From the IMG/VR virus record IMGVR_UViG_3300000117_000245, positions 1-24,234 of that record: 24,234 bases of DNA, one strand, 5' to 3'. Positions 17,933 through 22,584 of the stretch are shown here, in pieces. The stretch is from a virus. The translations under genes and the position numbers were made by a program. Each line of letters begins with the position of its first letter. Positions within the stretch are counted from its first letter, which is position 1. A model generated the notes under the pieces. The model was given only the letters and a program-made list of their open reading frames with translations. It had not been told where the DNA came from and did not search any database.

Positions 17933-18557
17933 TTTCGTAGTGTTGTGTTAGGATAGTTTGGATTATACTAATAACTTTCTTCTGATCGTTTTTGGTAATT
18001 TTATCTCCATGTCGTAATTTTAAATATAGGTCACGATATTGGGTAGGCATTTTAATATCTATTATATTTAAAACCTCAGTATTGTCAACTATATCTTCTA
18101 CATCTAAGGATTTACTATGACTAGGAGTGTTCTCTATGTCCACAGGCTTCATTATGTTTTTCTTGGCGTTGTTCCTTATGTACCATGTGTTGTAAAGTTC
18201 ACAATCGTTTCTATTACTAAACTCTGTACACATGCTCTGACTTTTTTTACAATGTTGGTCGAAAAAAGGACAGGTATTGCAGGGAACATCTGGTCTCTGA
18301 TAATGGTCTCTTTTATAATTAAATAATCTGTTTCTTACATGCGTCCATAAGAAGTTCTCTAATGGTCTGCTGGAGTCATAGCGTTTTAAGCCTTCTATAG
18401 CAAATATAGCGGCTTGTTGTTTCATATCTTCAAAAGTATGATATCCAAATTTAAATTTATTACCTAATCGTCTACTTATATTATCTAATACTTCTAAAAA
18501 TTCTGTTTCGCTTACATTATTCGGTAGTGTGTTCTTCTTCGTCTTCTTTTTGCTCAT
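17916..18557 (-). CDS. RNA polymerase sigma factor, late (gp55-like), with Cys cluster (213 aa)
   Basis: Residues ~38-88 resemble sigma region 2: YHTFEDMKQQAAIFAIEG, KRYDSSRPLENFLWTHVRNR and LFNYKRDHY, i.e. helices for -10 recognition and polymerase binding with the usual (P/N)-x-x-(F/Y)-x-x-x-x-(I/V)-x-x-R pattern. T4-type late sigma factors keep mainly this region. Directly after it is a cysteine cluster, Cys93, 96, 103, 110 and 119 (CNTCPFFDQHC onward), able to bind zinc; this is not part of ordinary sigma factors. The C-terminal third is helical and could hold a short region 4 or a clamp contact. It is the second gene of the leftward operon, from a host-type promoter, so it would be made first and then switch on late promoters. 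Confidence 0.7.
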   Translation of the reverse strand: MSKKKTKKNTLPNNVSETEFLEVLDNISRRLGNKFKFGYHTFEDMKQQAAIFAIEGLKRYDSSRPLENFLWTHVRNRLFNYKRDHYQRPDVPCNTCPFFDQHCKKSQSMCTEFSNRNDCELYNTWYIRNNAKKNIMKPVDIENTPSHSKSLDVEDIVDNTEVLNIIDIKMPTQYRDLYLKLRHGDKITKNDQKKVISIIQTILTQHYENEQDT

Positions 18558-18663
18558 CTAGCAGCTCGTTGATGCACTTTCCTTGAGATTTTTCTAGGTC
18601 CTCTGAAACATCCAAACTGGCACAAGCTTTTACATTTAATGTAGAGTCAATTGGTTTACTCAT
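18517..18663 (-). CDS. Small acidic protein (48 aa), first gene of the leftward operon
   Basis: ATG 18663 has a near-perfect ribosome site (AAGGAG, 5 nt before ATG). The protein starts MSKPIDSTLNVKACASLDVS and ends in an acidic run (DEQKEDEEEHTTE). It has no membrane segment or known motif. It overlaps the sigma factor start by 41 bp in another frame, so the ribosome site and overlap support expression and coupling. Function unknown; it could modulate the sigma factor it is coupled to, by position only. Confidence 0.7.
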   Translation of the reverse strand: MSKPIDSTLNVKACASLDVSEDLEKSQGKCINELLDEQKEDEEEHTTE

Positions 18664-18672
18664 CTTTGCTCC

Positions 18673-18700
18673 TTGCAAAAAACGGTGTATCTAGTATTAT
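18673..18700 (+). promoter_or_regulatory. Divergent promoter for the 72-aa HTH gene
   Basis: TTGCAA (18673-18678), 16-bp spacer, TATTAT (18695-18700), about 41 bp before the ATG at 18742. It overlaps the leftward promoter, so the two may compete. The hexamers are imperfect. Confidence 0.45.
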
Positions 18701-18726
18701 AGTATTAAGATATACACATTTGTCAA
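18696..18726 (-). promoter_or_regulatory. Sigma-70-type promoter for the leftward late operon
   Basis: On the minus strand TTGACA (18726-18721) is followed after 19 bp by TATAAT (18701-18696); an overlapping TACTAT at 16-bp spacing (18704-18699) is an alternative -10. It sits 33 bp before the 18663 start. The 19-bp spacing is long, so strength is uncertain. Confidence 0.6.
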
Positions 18727-18741
18727 TAAGGATCTATTAAA

Positions 18742-18960
18742 ATGGCTAACTATAAGAGATGGAGTAATGCAGAAAAGGAATTCATTAGAGAGAATTGCGG
18801 GACATGTAGTGACAAACAAATAGCTATAAGAATGGGGGAAATTAGTGGAGAGAAAATAACGTCGGACATGATAAGACAACAGAGACGAAAGATGCAAGTG
18901 ATTAAAAAGAAAGGAAGACCCAAGAAAAAGGATATCATTACTAATACGGAAAACGGTTAA
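18742..18960 (+). CDS. Small helix-turn-helix DNA-binding protein (72 aa)
   Basis: Begins MANYKRWSNAEKEFIRENCG; residues ~7-50 form a Myb/SANT-like three-helix DNA-binding domain (W-S-N-A-E-x-x-F-I-R, then DKQIAIRMGEISG, then SDMIRQQRRKM), followed by a basic tail with GRPKKK, an AT-hook-like stretch. Ribosome site AAGGA 9 nt before ATG. It is the first gene of the rightward arm and faces the sigma factor operon across a shared promoter region, the classical position for a phage regulator. The HTH resembles the N-terminus of the probable small terminase. Candidate regulator of the divergent promoters or of the CGATAA promoter family; the target is not shown by sequence. Confidence 0.7.
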   Translation: MANYKRWSNAEKEFIRENCGTCSDKQIAIRMGEISGEKITSDMIRQQRRKMQVIKKKGRPKKKDIITNTENG

Positions 18961-18969
18961 TTTAATATA

Positions 18970-19023
18970 GGGGGTCGGATTGTGTCTACACCACCCCCGC
19001 TTATTGAGACTGAATCTCAATAA
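18970..19023 (+). terminator. Two consecutive hairpins after the HTH gene
   Basis: GGGGGT (18970-18975) pairs with ACCCCC (18993-18998), and immediately after it a perfect 9-bp stem TTATTGAGA / TCTCAATAA (19001-19009 with 19015-19023) closes the loop CTGAA. No T-run follows, so these are not standard rho-independent terminators; they may stabilise the transcript end or insulate the next promoter. Confidence 0.45.
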
Positions 19024-19067
19024 CGATAGCAAAATGAAAAAACCCCCATACTGTACATAAGTGTACT

Positions 19068-19086
19068 ATCTAAACCTATCAGGCAG
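19068..19086 (+). repeat. Intergenic element copy A (degenerate CTAAACCTATCAGG)
   Basis: ATCTAAACCTATCAGGCAG matches positions 21212-21230 at 13 of 19 bases; all six differences are transitions. It is preceded by a GTACA-TAAG-TGTAC hairpin (19053-19066), as copy B is preceded by the palindrome GTACATATGTAC. See the copies at 21211 and 23562. Confidence 0.5.
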
Positions 19087-19120
19087 AAATATCTCAAAAT
19101 GATACACGATATCATGTGTG

Positions 19121-19165
19121 TTGCAAAATGCAATGCAAAATGCTACACTATTTGCAAAATGCAAA
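19121..19165 (+). promoter_or_regulatory. Cluster of LuxO-like binding sites (TTGCA-AAA-TGCAA)
   Basis: Two exact 13-bp inverted repeats TTGCAAAATGCAA at 19121-19133 and 19152-19164 (the second extends to 6-bp arms, 19151-19165) and an 11/13 copy between them at 19133-19145. Centres are at about -128, -116 and -97 from the predicted sigma-54 start site, normal for an upstream activator site. The sequence fits the LuxO consensus TTGCA-W3-TGCAA as I recall it from Vibrio qrr promoters. A weaker 11/13 match lies at 19027-19039. Another NtrC-class activator with a similar site is possible. Confidence 0.75.
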
Positions 19166-19228
19166 TCATGTCTTAAAATGAGAATCACAATATACCTATA
19201 AAACAAGTATAAAAAATATTTTAGCGAA

Positions 19229-19244
19229 TGGCACGATACTTGCA
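19229..19244 (+). promoter_or_regulatory. Sigma-54 (RpoN) promoter
   Basis: TGGCACGATACTTGCA matches the sigma-54 consensus TGGCACG-R-N3-TTGC-W at every defined position, with the invariant GG (19230-19231) and GC (19242-19243) at the required distance. Predicted start site near 19255, 42 nt before the zinc-ribbon ATG. An AT-rich stretch (19182-19228) between the activator sites and the promoter could help DNA bending. Confidence 0.85.
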
Positions 19245-19296
19245 TATATATATTACCAGTAAAGAAAACTTTTTAACCCTTTAAGGAATTACAATT

Positions 19297-19476
19297 ATGA
19301 GTAACAATTTTTCAATCGAATACCGAACTGATTGCTGTGGAGCATACGTTGAAAACGATGCTGACATCTGCCCTACTTGCTACGAACACTGTGAAGTGAT
19401 CGAAGATAGGGTCGATTATGACGGTTCTGACGACGTTCACTTTCAAGCTAGTCTGGATTTTTATGGGGCGGGCTAA
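19297..19476 (+). CDS. Small zinc-ribbon protein under sigma-54/LuxO-like control (59 aa)
   Basis: Starts MSNNFSIEYRTDCCGAYVEN and contains Cys13-Cys14, Cys25-x2-Cys28 (CPTC) and Cys32, a one-zinc ribbon of the CCG...CPxC type common in small phage proteins. The rest is acidic. Ribosome site AAGGA 9 nt before ATG 19297. It is the only gene between the sigma-54 promoter (19229-19244) and the next promoter (near 19485), so it is the direct output of the quorum-sensing-type promoter. The stop codon lies in a GGGG/CCCC hairpin (GGGGCGGGCTAAAGTCCCC, 19465-19483) that may end the message. Function unknown; zinc ribbons of this size usually bind a protein or nucleic acid. Confidence 0.75.
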   Translation: MSNNFSIEYRTDCCGAYVENDADICPTCYEHCEVIEDRVDYDGSDDVHFQASLDFYGAG

Positions 19477-19484
19477 AGTCCCCC

Positions 19485-19513
19485 TTGCAATTTGTCGATA
19501 ATTATATTAGACT
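19485..19513 (+). promoter_or_regulatory. Promoter of the CGATAA family (copy 1)
   Basis: TTGCAA (19485-19490), CGATAA (19496-19501), 6 bp, TAGACT (19508-19513); total spacer 17 bp. It lies 33 bp before the HNH gene. The -10 is poor, but the CGATAA-N6 geometry matches three other promoters in this arm. Confidence 0.5.
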
Positions 19514-19546
19514 CTGATTATTCACCACCATTTAGGACACCACATT

Positions 19547-19987
19547 ATGAGACGTAAAAAACCAATTCCTGCAAGTCTGCGATTACAAGTGATCGACCGT
19601 GACAATGGCCGTTGCCGTGCTTGTGGTATCGGTGACCGTGATGCCCTGCAAGCCGACCACATTGTGCCGGAGTCGAAGGGTGGCGAAACAAGTCTCGACA
19701 ATCTGCAAGCCCTGTGCGGCGTGTGTAATAATCGCAAACAAAACACCGTAGTAGAATTGCCAATCCGTCCTAGTGTCGATGGATTCGGTGACTATGCTGA
19801 CGTAATGCAAGCAAGGACAGACTTCTTGGAAACACTTGCTGATGTCAGACAGTCGGAGATTGTCAGGCTTACAGCAATCGTCAAGGCATGGCGTCAAGCC
19901 AATGTCAGGGGTTGCATCATCCGTAACCGTCTGGAGAAAATGGTTGACAAGCGTAAGGTCGAAGGTATACTAAAGGCAAGCCGATAA
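19547..19987 (+). CDS. HNH endonuclease (146 aa)
   Basis: Classical HNH with a four-cysteine zinc site: Cys23-x2-Cys26 (CRACG), Asp37-His38 (ADHIVPESKGG), Asn52 (DNLQALC), Cys57-x2-Cys60 and Asn61 (CGVCNNRK). All catalytic and zinc residues are present. The C-terminal ~80 residues are helical and basic, likely a DNA-binding extension. The gene is clearly richer in G+C than its neighbours (a sampled 60-bp line is 53% against 37% at 20821-20880), suggesting a recent arrival, as for free-standing homing nucleases. It is followed after 9 bp by a membrane peptide gene with the ribosome site AAGGAGG. Confidence 0.9.
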   Translation: MRRKKPIPASLRLQVIDRDNGRCRACGIGDRDALQADHIVPESKGGETSLDNLQALCGVCNNRKQNTVVELPIRPSVDGFGDYADVMQARTDFLETLADVRQSEIVRLTAIVKAWRQANVRGCIIRNRLEKMVDKRKVEGILKASR

Positions 19988-19996
19988 GGAGGCATC

Positions 19997-20089
19997 ATGA
20001 AAGAGTCAGATCAAGAATTGTTGTTGATTGTTATTGTGTTGTGTGTTATTGTAGTGTCAGTGTTTTACAGTTACACACCAATTTGTTAA
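19997..20089 (+). CDS. Single-span membrane peptide (30 aa)
   Basis: MKESDQELLLIVIVLCVIVV and then SVFYSYTPIC: a short acidic head followed by a membrane segment of about 18-20 residues. Strong ribosome site AAGGAGG 4 nt before the ATG and tight packing with its neighbours support it as a real gene despite its size. Function unknown; peptides of this form in phages may act in lysis control or superinfection exclusion. Confidence 0.65.
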   Translation: MKESDQELLLIVIVLCVIVVSVFYSYTPIC

Positions 20090-20098
20090 GGAGTCAAG

Positions 20099-20233
20099 AT
20101 GTTTACAGAGCAAGAAAAAATGGAAATGATTATTGAGGGGATACGGAATGGTGATGTGTTTATGAAGGACGGTATAGCAGTCGATGAGTACGGTGACCCT
20201 ATATTTGAGGAGGATGCAGATGCCCAGAACTAA
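20099..20233 (+). CDS. Hypothetical small acidic protein (44 aa)
   Basis: MFTEQEKMEMIIEGIRNGDV and on to an acidic end. The ribosome site AAGGAG, 5 nt from ATG, is ideal. It overlaps the next gene by 14 bp in another frame, and its 3' end holds that gene's ribosome site (GAGGAGG). No known domain. Confidence 0.65.
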   Translation: MFTEQEKMEMIIEGIRNGDVFMKDGIAVDEYGDPIFEEDADAQN

Positions 20234-20576
20234 AGTAAACCCACTAAAACTAAATGAAATAAATTTTGATTCCAAATATATGAAGGAGAAAGGTCGTTAT
20301 GTTAAGCGTTATTTTTTCGCTAATGGTCTTGGTGCTATTGTGTCAAATCATGACAACAGTTATGGCGGGCATAGCGGCTACTTTGAAGTCTGGATTGTAG
20401 AGTATAAACATGGTACAGACCCTAACATGTCTTACAAAGTATTAGAATCGCATCCGATACATAAACGACACGGAGCGGTAGAAGTGTTTGGATGGCTTGA
20501 CTTTTTTGAGGTTGCTGATAGACTACAAGAGATCAGAAACTATAACACGGGAGATTACGACTATAATGCCAAGTGA
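20220..20576 (+). CDS. Hypothetical protein (118 aa)
   Basis: Starts MPRTKVNPLKLNEINFDSKY at ATG 20220, 6 nt after GAGGAGG; an in-frame ATG at 20184 lies deep in the previous gene with no ribosome site. Alpha/beta composition with aromatic-rich central strands (YVKRYFFANGLGAIVSNHD, SGYFEVWIVEYKHG) and a C-terminal helix (FFEVADRLQEIRNY). No motif I can name. The strand-rich layout with a final helix resembles many small phage proteins of unknown function. The stop overlaps the next start. Confidence 0.65.
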   Translation: MPRTKVNPLKLNEINFDSKYMKEKGRYVKRYFFANGLGAIVSNHDNSYGGHSGYFEVWIVEYKHGTDPNMSYKVLESHPIHKRHGAVEVFGWLDFFEVADRLQEIRNYNTGDYDYNAK

Positions 20577-20727
20577 TACAGAACAGCTAATGAGGCAGTA
20601 TCCTATCCTATCCGCTGCATGGGATGAATGCACTAAGATATGGTTGGGTGTTGAACAGGATGGTACGGTTCACAAGTTCAATCGTAAGCTATTAGAGGAA
20701 ACAGAAACATCACCATTTGGAGAATGA
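20566..20727 (+). CDS. Hypothetical protein (53 aa)
   Basis: MPSDTEQLMRQYPILSAAWD onward; mixed helix and strand, no domain recognised. The start overlaps the preceding stop by 11 bp and its own stop overlaps the region of the next start, so translation is probably coupled; the nearest GGGAG lies 12 nt before ATG, which is far. An earlier in-frame ATG (20488) would embed 26 residues in the previous gene and is rejected. Confidence 0.55.
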   Translation: MPSDTEQLMRQYPILSAAWDECTKIWLGVEQDGTVHKFNRKLLEETETSPFGE

Positions 20728-20729
20728 TC

Positions 20730-21152
20730 ATGGATTTTGAAACAAGATTGACAGCATTAGATGATATGTGCAGAGATATGGCAGAAGTACTAATACAGAA
20801 TCGACTGATAATAGAGCAGTACCAACGATATGAGCAGAGGGTAAAGGATATAAAAGAACAGTACTCTGATATTATGAGTGACCTATCACCAGAGTTTATA
20901 GAGAAACAAATTGAACAGAAGATGGACAGCATGACTGCTACTCCTATGAATCCTAAGTATGTTACATCAGAGCAGAAAGATGTTATATGGAATCAGATGG
21001 TAGAGGGTAAAGATAAAATATCATTTGCGGAAATGAATCACCATCTAAGCAGCAGACATATACAAGGGAAAGCAGCGTTATTTTTTCGACATAAAATCTC
21101 AAAGCTGGAAACAATAGGAGGTAATAAGAAACGATATGTATTGTTGACGTAA
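20730..21152 (+). CDS. Hypothetical coiled-coil / winged-helix-like protein (140 aa)
   Basis: MDFETRLTALDDMCRDMAEV... Residues ~1-65 are a long charged helix region (two heptad stretches around EQYQRYEQRVKDIKEQYSDI), and residues ~80-140 look like a small winged-helix unit (WNQMVEGKDKISFAEMNHHL, then a basic helix around FFRHKISKLE and a wing GGNKKRYVLL). A DNA-binding dimer is a fair guess. ATG 20730 is chosen because GGAG sits 7 nt before it; the ATG at 20724 is one base from the GGAG and unlikely. Confidence 0.6.
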   Translation: MDFETRLTALDDMCRDMAEVLIQNRLIIEQYQRYEQRVKDIKEQYSDIMSDLSPEFIEKQIEQKMDSMTATPMNPKYVTSEQKDVIWNQMVEGKDKISFAEMNHHLSSRHIQGKAALFFRHKISKLETIGGNKKRYVLLT

Positions 21153-21210
21153 ACCCTTACGAGGAAAGGACTTAGCTCTACGGAGCCCGCCGGGTAGTGT
21201 ACATATGTAC

Positions 21211-21249
21211 CACCTAAGCCTACCGGATAGCATTAGTGGCATAGCCAGC
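21211..21249 (+). repeat. Intergenic structured element copy B (39 bp)
   Basis: Shares 35 of 39 bases with 23562-23600 (CACCTAAGCCT-N-CCGG ... GCATTAGTGGCATAG-N-CAGC). Just upstream are GCTC-TACG-GAGC (21174-21185, a UNCG-type loop), the palindrome GTACATATGTAC (21199-21210), and CCGGGTAG (21190-21197), which could pair with CTACCGG (21220-21226). Located in the 180-bp gap 21153-21332, which otherwise holds only a weak promoter. Confidence 0.7.
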
Positions 21250-21283
21250 GAGGAAAAACATGTATTTAATTAAAGATAACTCC

Positions 21284-21310
21284 AGGACAAGCCGATAATA
21301 TATGTATAGG
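21284..21310 (+). promoter_or_regulatory. Promoter of the CGATAA family (copy 2, weak)
   Basis: AGGACA (21284-21289), CGATAA (21293-21298), 6 bp, TATAGG (21305-21310). The core closely resembles the promoter at 21501 (GCCGATAATATATGTATA against GCCGATAATGTATGTATA), so one may be a copy of the other. The -35 and -10 are both poor. Confidence 0.4.
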
Positions 21311-21332
21311 AAAGAATAACCCACGGAGAAAA

Positions 21333-21491
21333 ATGATGTTGACAATCGCCACACTATTAAGTATGATCGTAGGGTACGAAGGGTATGATAACGGCAAAGT
21401 ATATGTTGGAGTTTATACCCCTCAATGTGAGTATGGTTATGTTATCACGCCGGAGGAAATTTACTTGGACACAATTTATGAAAAAAAATAA
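21333..21491 (+). CDS. Hypothetical small protein with hydrophobic N-terminus (52 aa)
   Basis: MMLTIATLLSMIVGYEGYDN onward; GGAG lies 4 nt before ATG. The first ~14 residues are hydrophobic without a leading positive charge, so a membrane anchor or simple signal is possible but not certain; the remainder is Tyr/Glu/Val-rich beta-like sequence. It stands alone between a CGATAA promoter upstream and another just after its stop. Confidence 0.55.
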   Translation: MMLTIATLLSMIVGYEGYDNGKVYVGVYTPQCEYGYVITPEEIYLDTIYEKK

Positions 21492-21500
21492 AGATTTCGC

Positions 21501-21528
21501 TTGACAATGCCGATAATGTATGTATACT
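21501..21528 (+). promoter_or_regulatory. Promoter of the CGATAA family (copy 3)
   Basis: Consensus TTGACA (21501-21506), CGATAA (21511-21516), 6 bp, TATACT (21523-21528); total spacer 16 bp. It lies 34 bp before the acidic protein ATG at 21563. Confidence 0.75.
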
Positions 21529-21562
21529 TGAGATATAACAACAACCACTTGGAGAATTGATT

Positions 21563-21799
21563 ATGACACCTGCTGAAAACATTTACCGATCTGATCTTGA
21601 CGACGTTGACGGACTTGACCCTGTTCTTGAGCAGATGGAAGAGTATGTCGCCCATGGTAATGTATTTCAAGATGAAATCGACGCCTATGATGACGGACAG
21701 CCAGACATGGATCAAGAATACGCTGACCTGTACGGATATGGTAACGACTATGATTGCGTGAACGACATTTTCGACTATCCAGAAGATTGGGGGGTGTAA
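21563..21799 (+). CDS. Extremely acidic protein, DNA-mimic candidate (78 aa)
   Basis: MTPAENIYRSDLDDVDGLDP onward. By my count 24 of 78 residues are Asp or Glu against one Arg, no Lys and one His, so net charge is about -23, and the acids are spread along the whole length with regularly spaced Tyr, Leu and Phe that could build a folded core. This is the profile of phage DNA-mimic proteins such as Ocr, which block restriction enzymes or nucleoid proteins. It is made early from a strong host-type promoter, as such proteins usually are. ATG 21563 lies 8 nt after GGAG. No sequence family recognised; function is inference. Confidence 0.7.
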   Translation: MTPAENIYRSDLDDVDGLDPVLEQMEEYVAHGNVFQDEIDAYDDGQPDMDQEYADLYGYGNDYDCVNDIFDYPEDWGV

Positions 21800-21978
21800 T
21801 GAACATTGACATTCATGGATATAAAATAATGTCTGAACAATTACAGATAGTACTGTTAAGACAAGAAACCACAGACTATATTCAATCCCAATTATTAGCA
21901 GGACAGCTTGACAAGGATTGGAAACGTGTTAAAATTTGTTCAAAGGTTTTACTAGAGCGTTGGAGGAATGGAAAATGA
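21799..21978 (+). CDS. Hypothetical protein (59 aa)
   Basis: MNIDIHGYKIMSEQLQIVLL onward, mostly helical with a basic end (KRVKICSKVLLERWRNGK). The start overlaps the preceding stop (TAATG), with a G-rich stretch (GGGGGG) upstream as ribosome site, so it is coupled to the acidic gene. No domain recognised. It is basic at the C-terminus, opposite to its acidic partner, so a direct interaction is possible but unproven. Confidence 0.55.
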   Translation: MNIDIHGYKIMSEQLQIVLLRQETTDYIQSQLLAGQLDKDWKRVKICSKVLLERWRNGK

Positions 21979-22133
21979 ATGAATATGTAGAAGATAGTTT
22001 GTATGATGTACTTGACAGGCTATCTACTAAGTTGGTACAATTATATTATCTTAACAGTTGGGAATTAGATGACAAGGACGGCATGAGGGTTTCAGGAAAT
22101 ATACTTTACGCGAGGAACTTCTACAATGAATAA
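21975..22133 (+). CDS. Hypothetical protein (52 aa)
   Basis: MNEYVEDSLYDVLDRLSTKL onward; short, mostly helical. GGAGG lies 8 nt before ATG 21975, which overlaps the preceding stop (ATGA). No known motif. Part of the tightly coupled run 21563-22578. Confidence 0.6.
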   Translation: MNEYVEDSLYDVLDRLSTKLVQLYYLNSWELDDKDGMRVSGNILYARNFYNE

Positions 22134-22356
22134 TGCGATGGATCCAAATTTTCGATACTACGATTGCAACAATATTGTTGATGAAATTACTGGAGTTGAG
22201 CAAGATAATTTGTCGATAATGGTAGCAGTACCTAGAATTGATCTTGACACACCAGAGAATAGACAGGAAAATCTAGCAGCGATTTCAGGTATTGTAGAGG
22301 AGCAATATCGTCGAGGCGTTCAGAGTTTTACTTATGAGGAGTATACAGCAGAATGA
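22126..22356 (+). CDS. Hypothetical acidic protein (76 aa)
   Basis: MNNAMDPNFRYYDCNNIVDE onward; acidic, alpha/beta, without recognised domain or membrane segment. Ribosome site GAGGA 9 nt before ATG. Overlaps the previous gene by 8 bp and the next by 4 bp (ATGA), so it is part of one polycistronic unit. Confidence 0.6.
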   Translation: MNNAMDPNFRYYDCNNIVDEITGVEQDNLSIMVAVPRIDLDTPENRQENLAAISGIVEEQYRRGVQSFTYEEYTAE

Positions 22357-22547
22357 ATATTATTGAAGTAGATTTTCTGTCGATTGTAATAGGATATACA
22401 GTTGGCGTAGCTATGATGTGGTCGATTACACAAACAGTATTTCACACGGAGGTGAATGATGGCGAAGAAACAGAGGGAAGCGATGCGAATTTTCGGAATA
22501 GCGTTTATCACTGGAACTATCCTTACAATTTGCCTACATCTGATTGA
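22353..22547 (+). CDS. Small membrane protein (64 aa), overlapped by the next gene
   Basis: MNIIEVDFLSIVIGYTVGVA and on: a hydrophobic segment at residues ~8-30 predicts one membrane span. GGAG is present before the ATG, which overlaps the preceding stop. From residue ~36 its codons overlap, in a different frame, the 39-residue gene at 22459, which has a better ribosome site; the C-terminal ~29 residues may therefore be constrained by that gene. Function unknown. Confidence 0.55.
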   Translation: MNIIEVDFLSIVIGYTVGVAMMWSITQTVFHTEVNDGEETEGSDANFRNSVYHWNYPYNLPTSD

Positions 22548-22578
22548 AGGAATAGCTCCACCTCCTAACTTTTTATAA
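22459..22578 (+). CDS. Nested small membrane protein (39 aa)
   Basis: MAKKQREAMRIFGIAFITGT, then ILTICLHLIEGIAPPPNFL: a positively charged start, a membrane span at residues ~11-29 and a Pro-rich end. The ribosome site GGAGGTG, 4 nt before ATG, is one of the best in the window. About three quarters of it lies inside the preceding gene in another frame. Two overlapping single-span proteins recall nested lysis genes, but the proteins are too short for Rz/Rz1 and the Cys25 context (LTIC) is not a good lipobox. Confidence 0.65.
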   Translation: MAKKQREAMRIFGIAFITGTILTICLHLIEGIAPPPNFL

Positions 22579-22584
22579 GGGTAA

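Noticed and set aside
18697-19032. 111-codon minus-strand frame over the HTH gene and divergent promoter
   Set aside because: Hydrophobic shadow composition, no ribosome site, and it covers the promoters and hairpins.
19095-19180. CAAAATG repeats read as replication iterons
   Set aside because: The spacing is irregular, no AT-rich unwinding element with DnaA boxes is seen, and the exact inverted repeats are better explained as activator sites for the sigma-54 promoter. An origin role cannot be fully excluded.
19255-19300. Possible phage-encoded Qrr small RNA after the sigma-54 promoter
   Set aside because: I looked for a Qrr-like 5' stem, its conserved core and a terminator and saw none; a ribosome site and ATG follow within 42 nt.
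19522-19897. Minus-strand frames over the HNH gene
   Set aside because: Antisense shadows of a gene with a full HNH signature.
21174-21249. Self-cleaving ribozyme or group I intron fragment
   Set aside because: Some strings recall twister or HDV ribozymes (GCCGG, CTAAGCC), but the conserved catalytic core and required stems are missing.
21260-21298. 12-codon frame after AGGAAAAAC
   Set aside because: It has a ribosome-site-like sequence, but is too short to support as a gene; it could be a leader peptide.
22353-22578. Rz/Rz1 spanin pair
   Set aside because: Both products are too short, the Cys context LTIC is not a good lipobox, and no periplasmic coiled coil is present.
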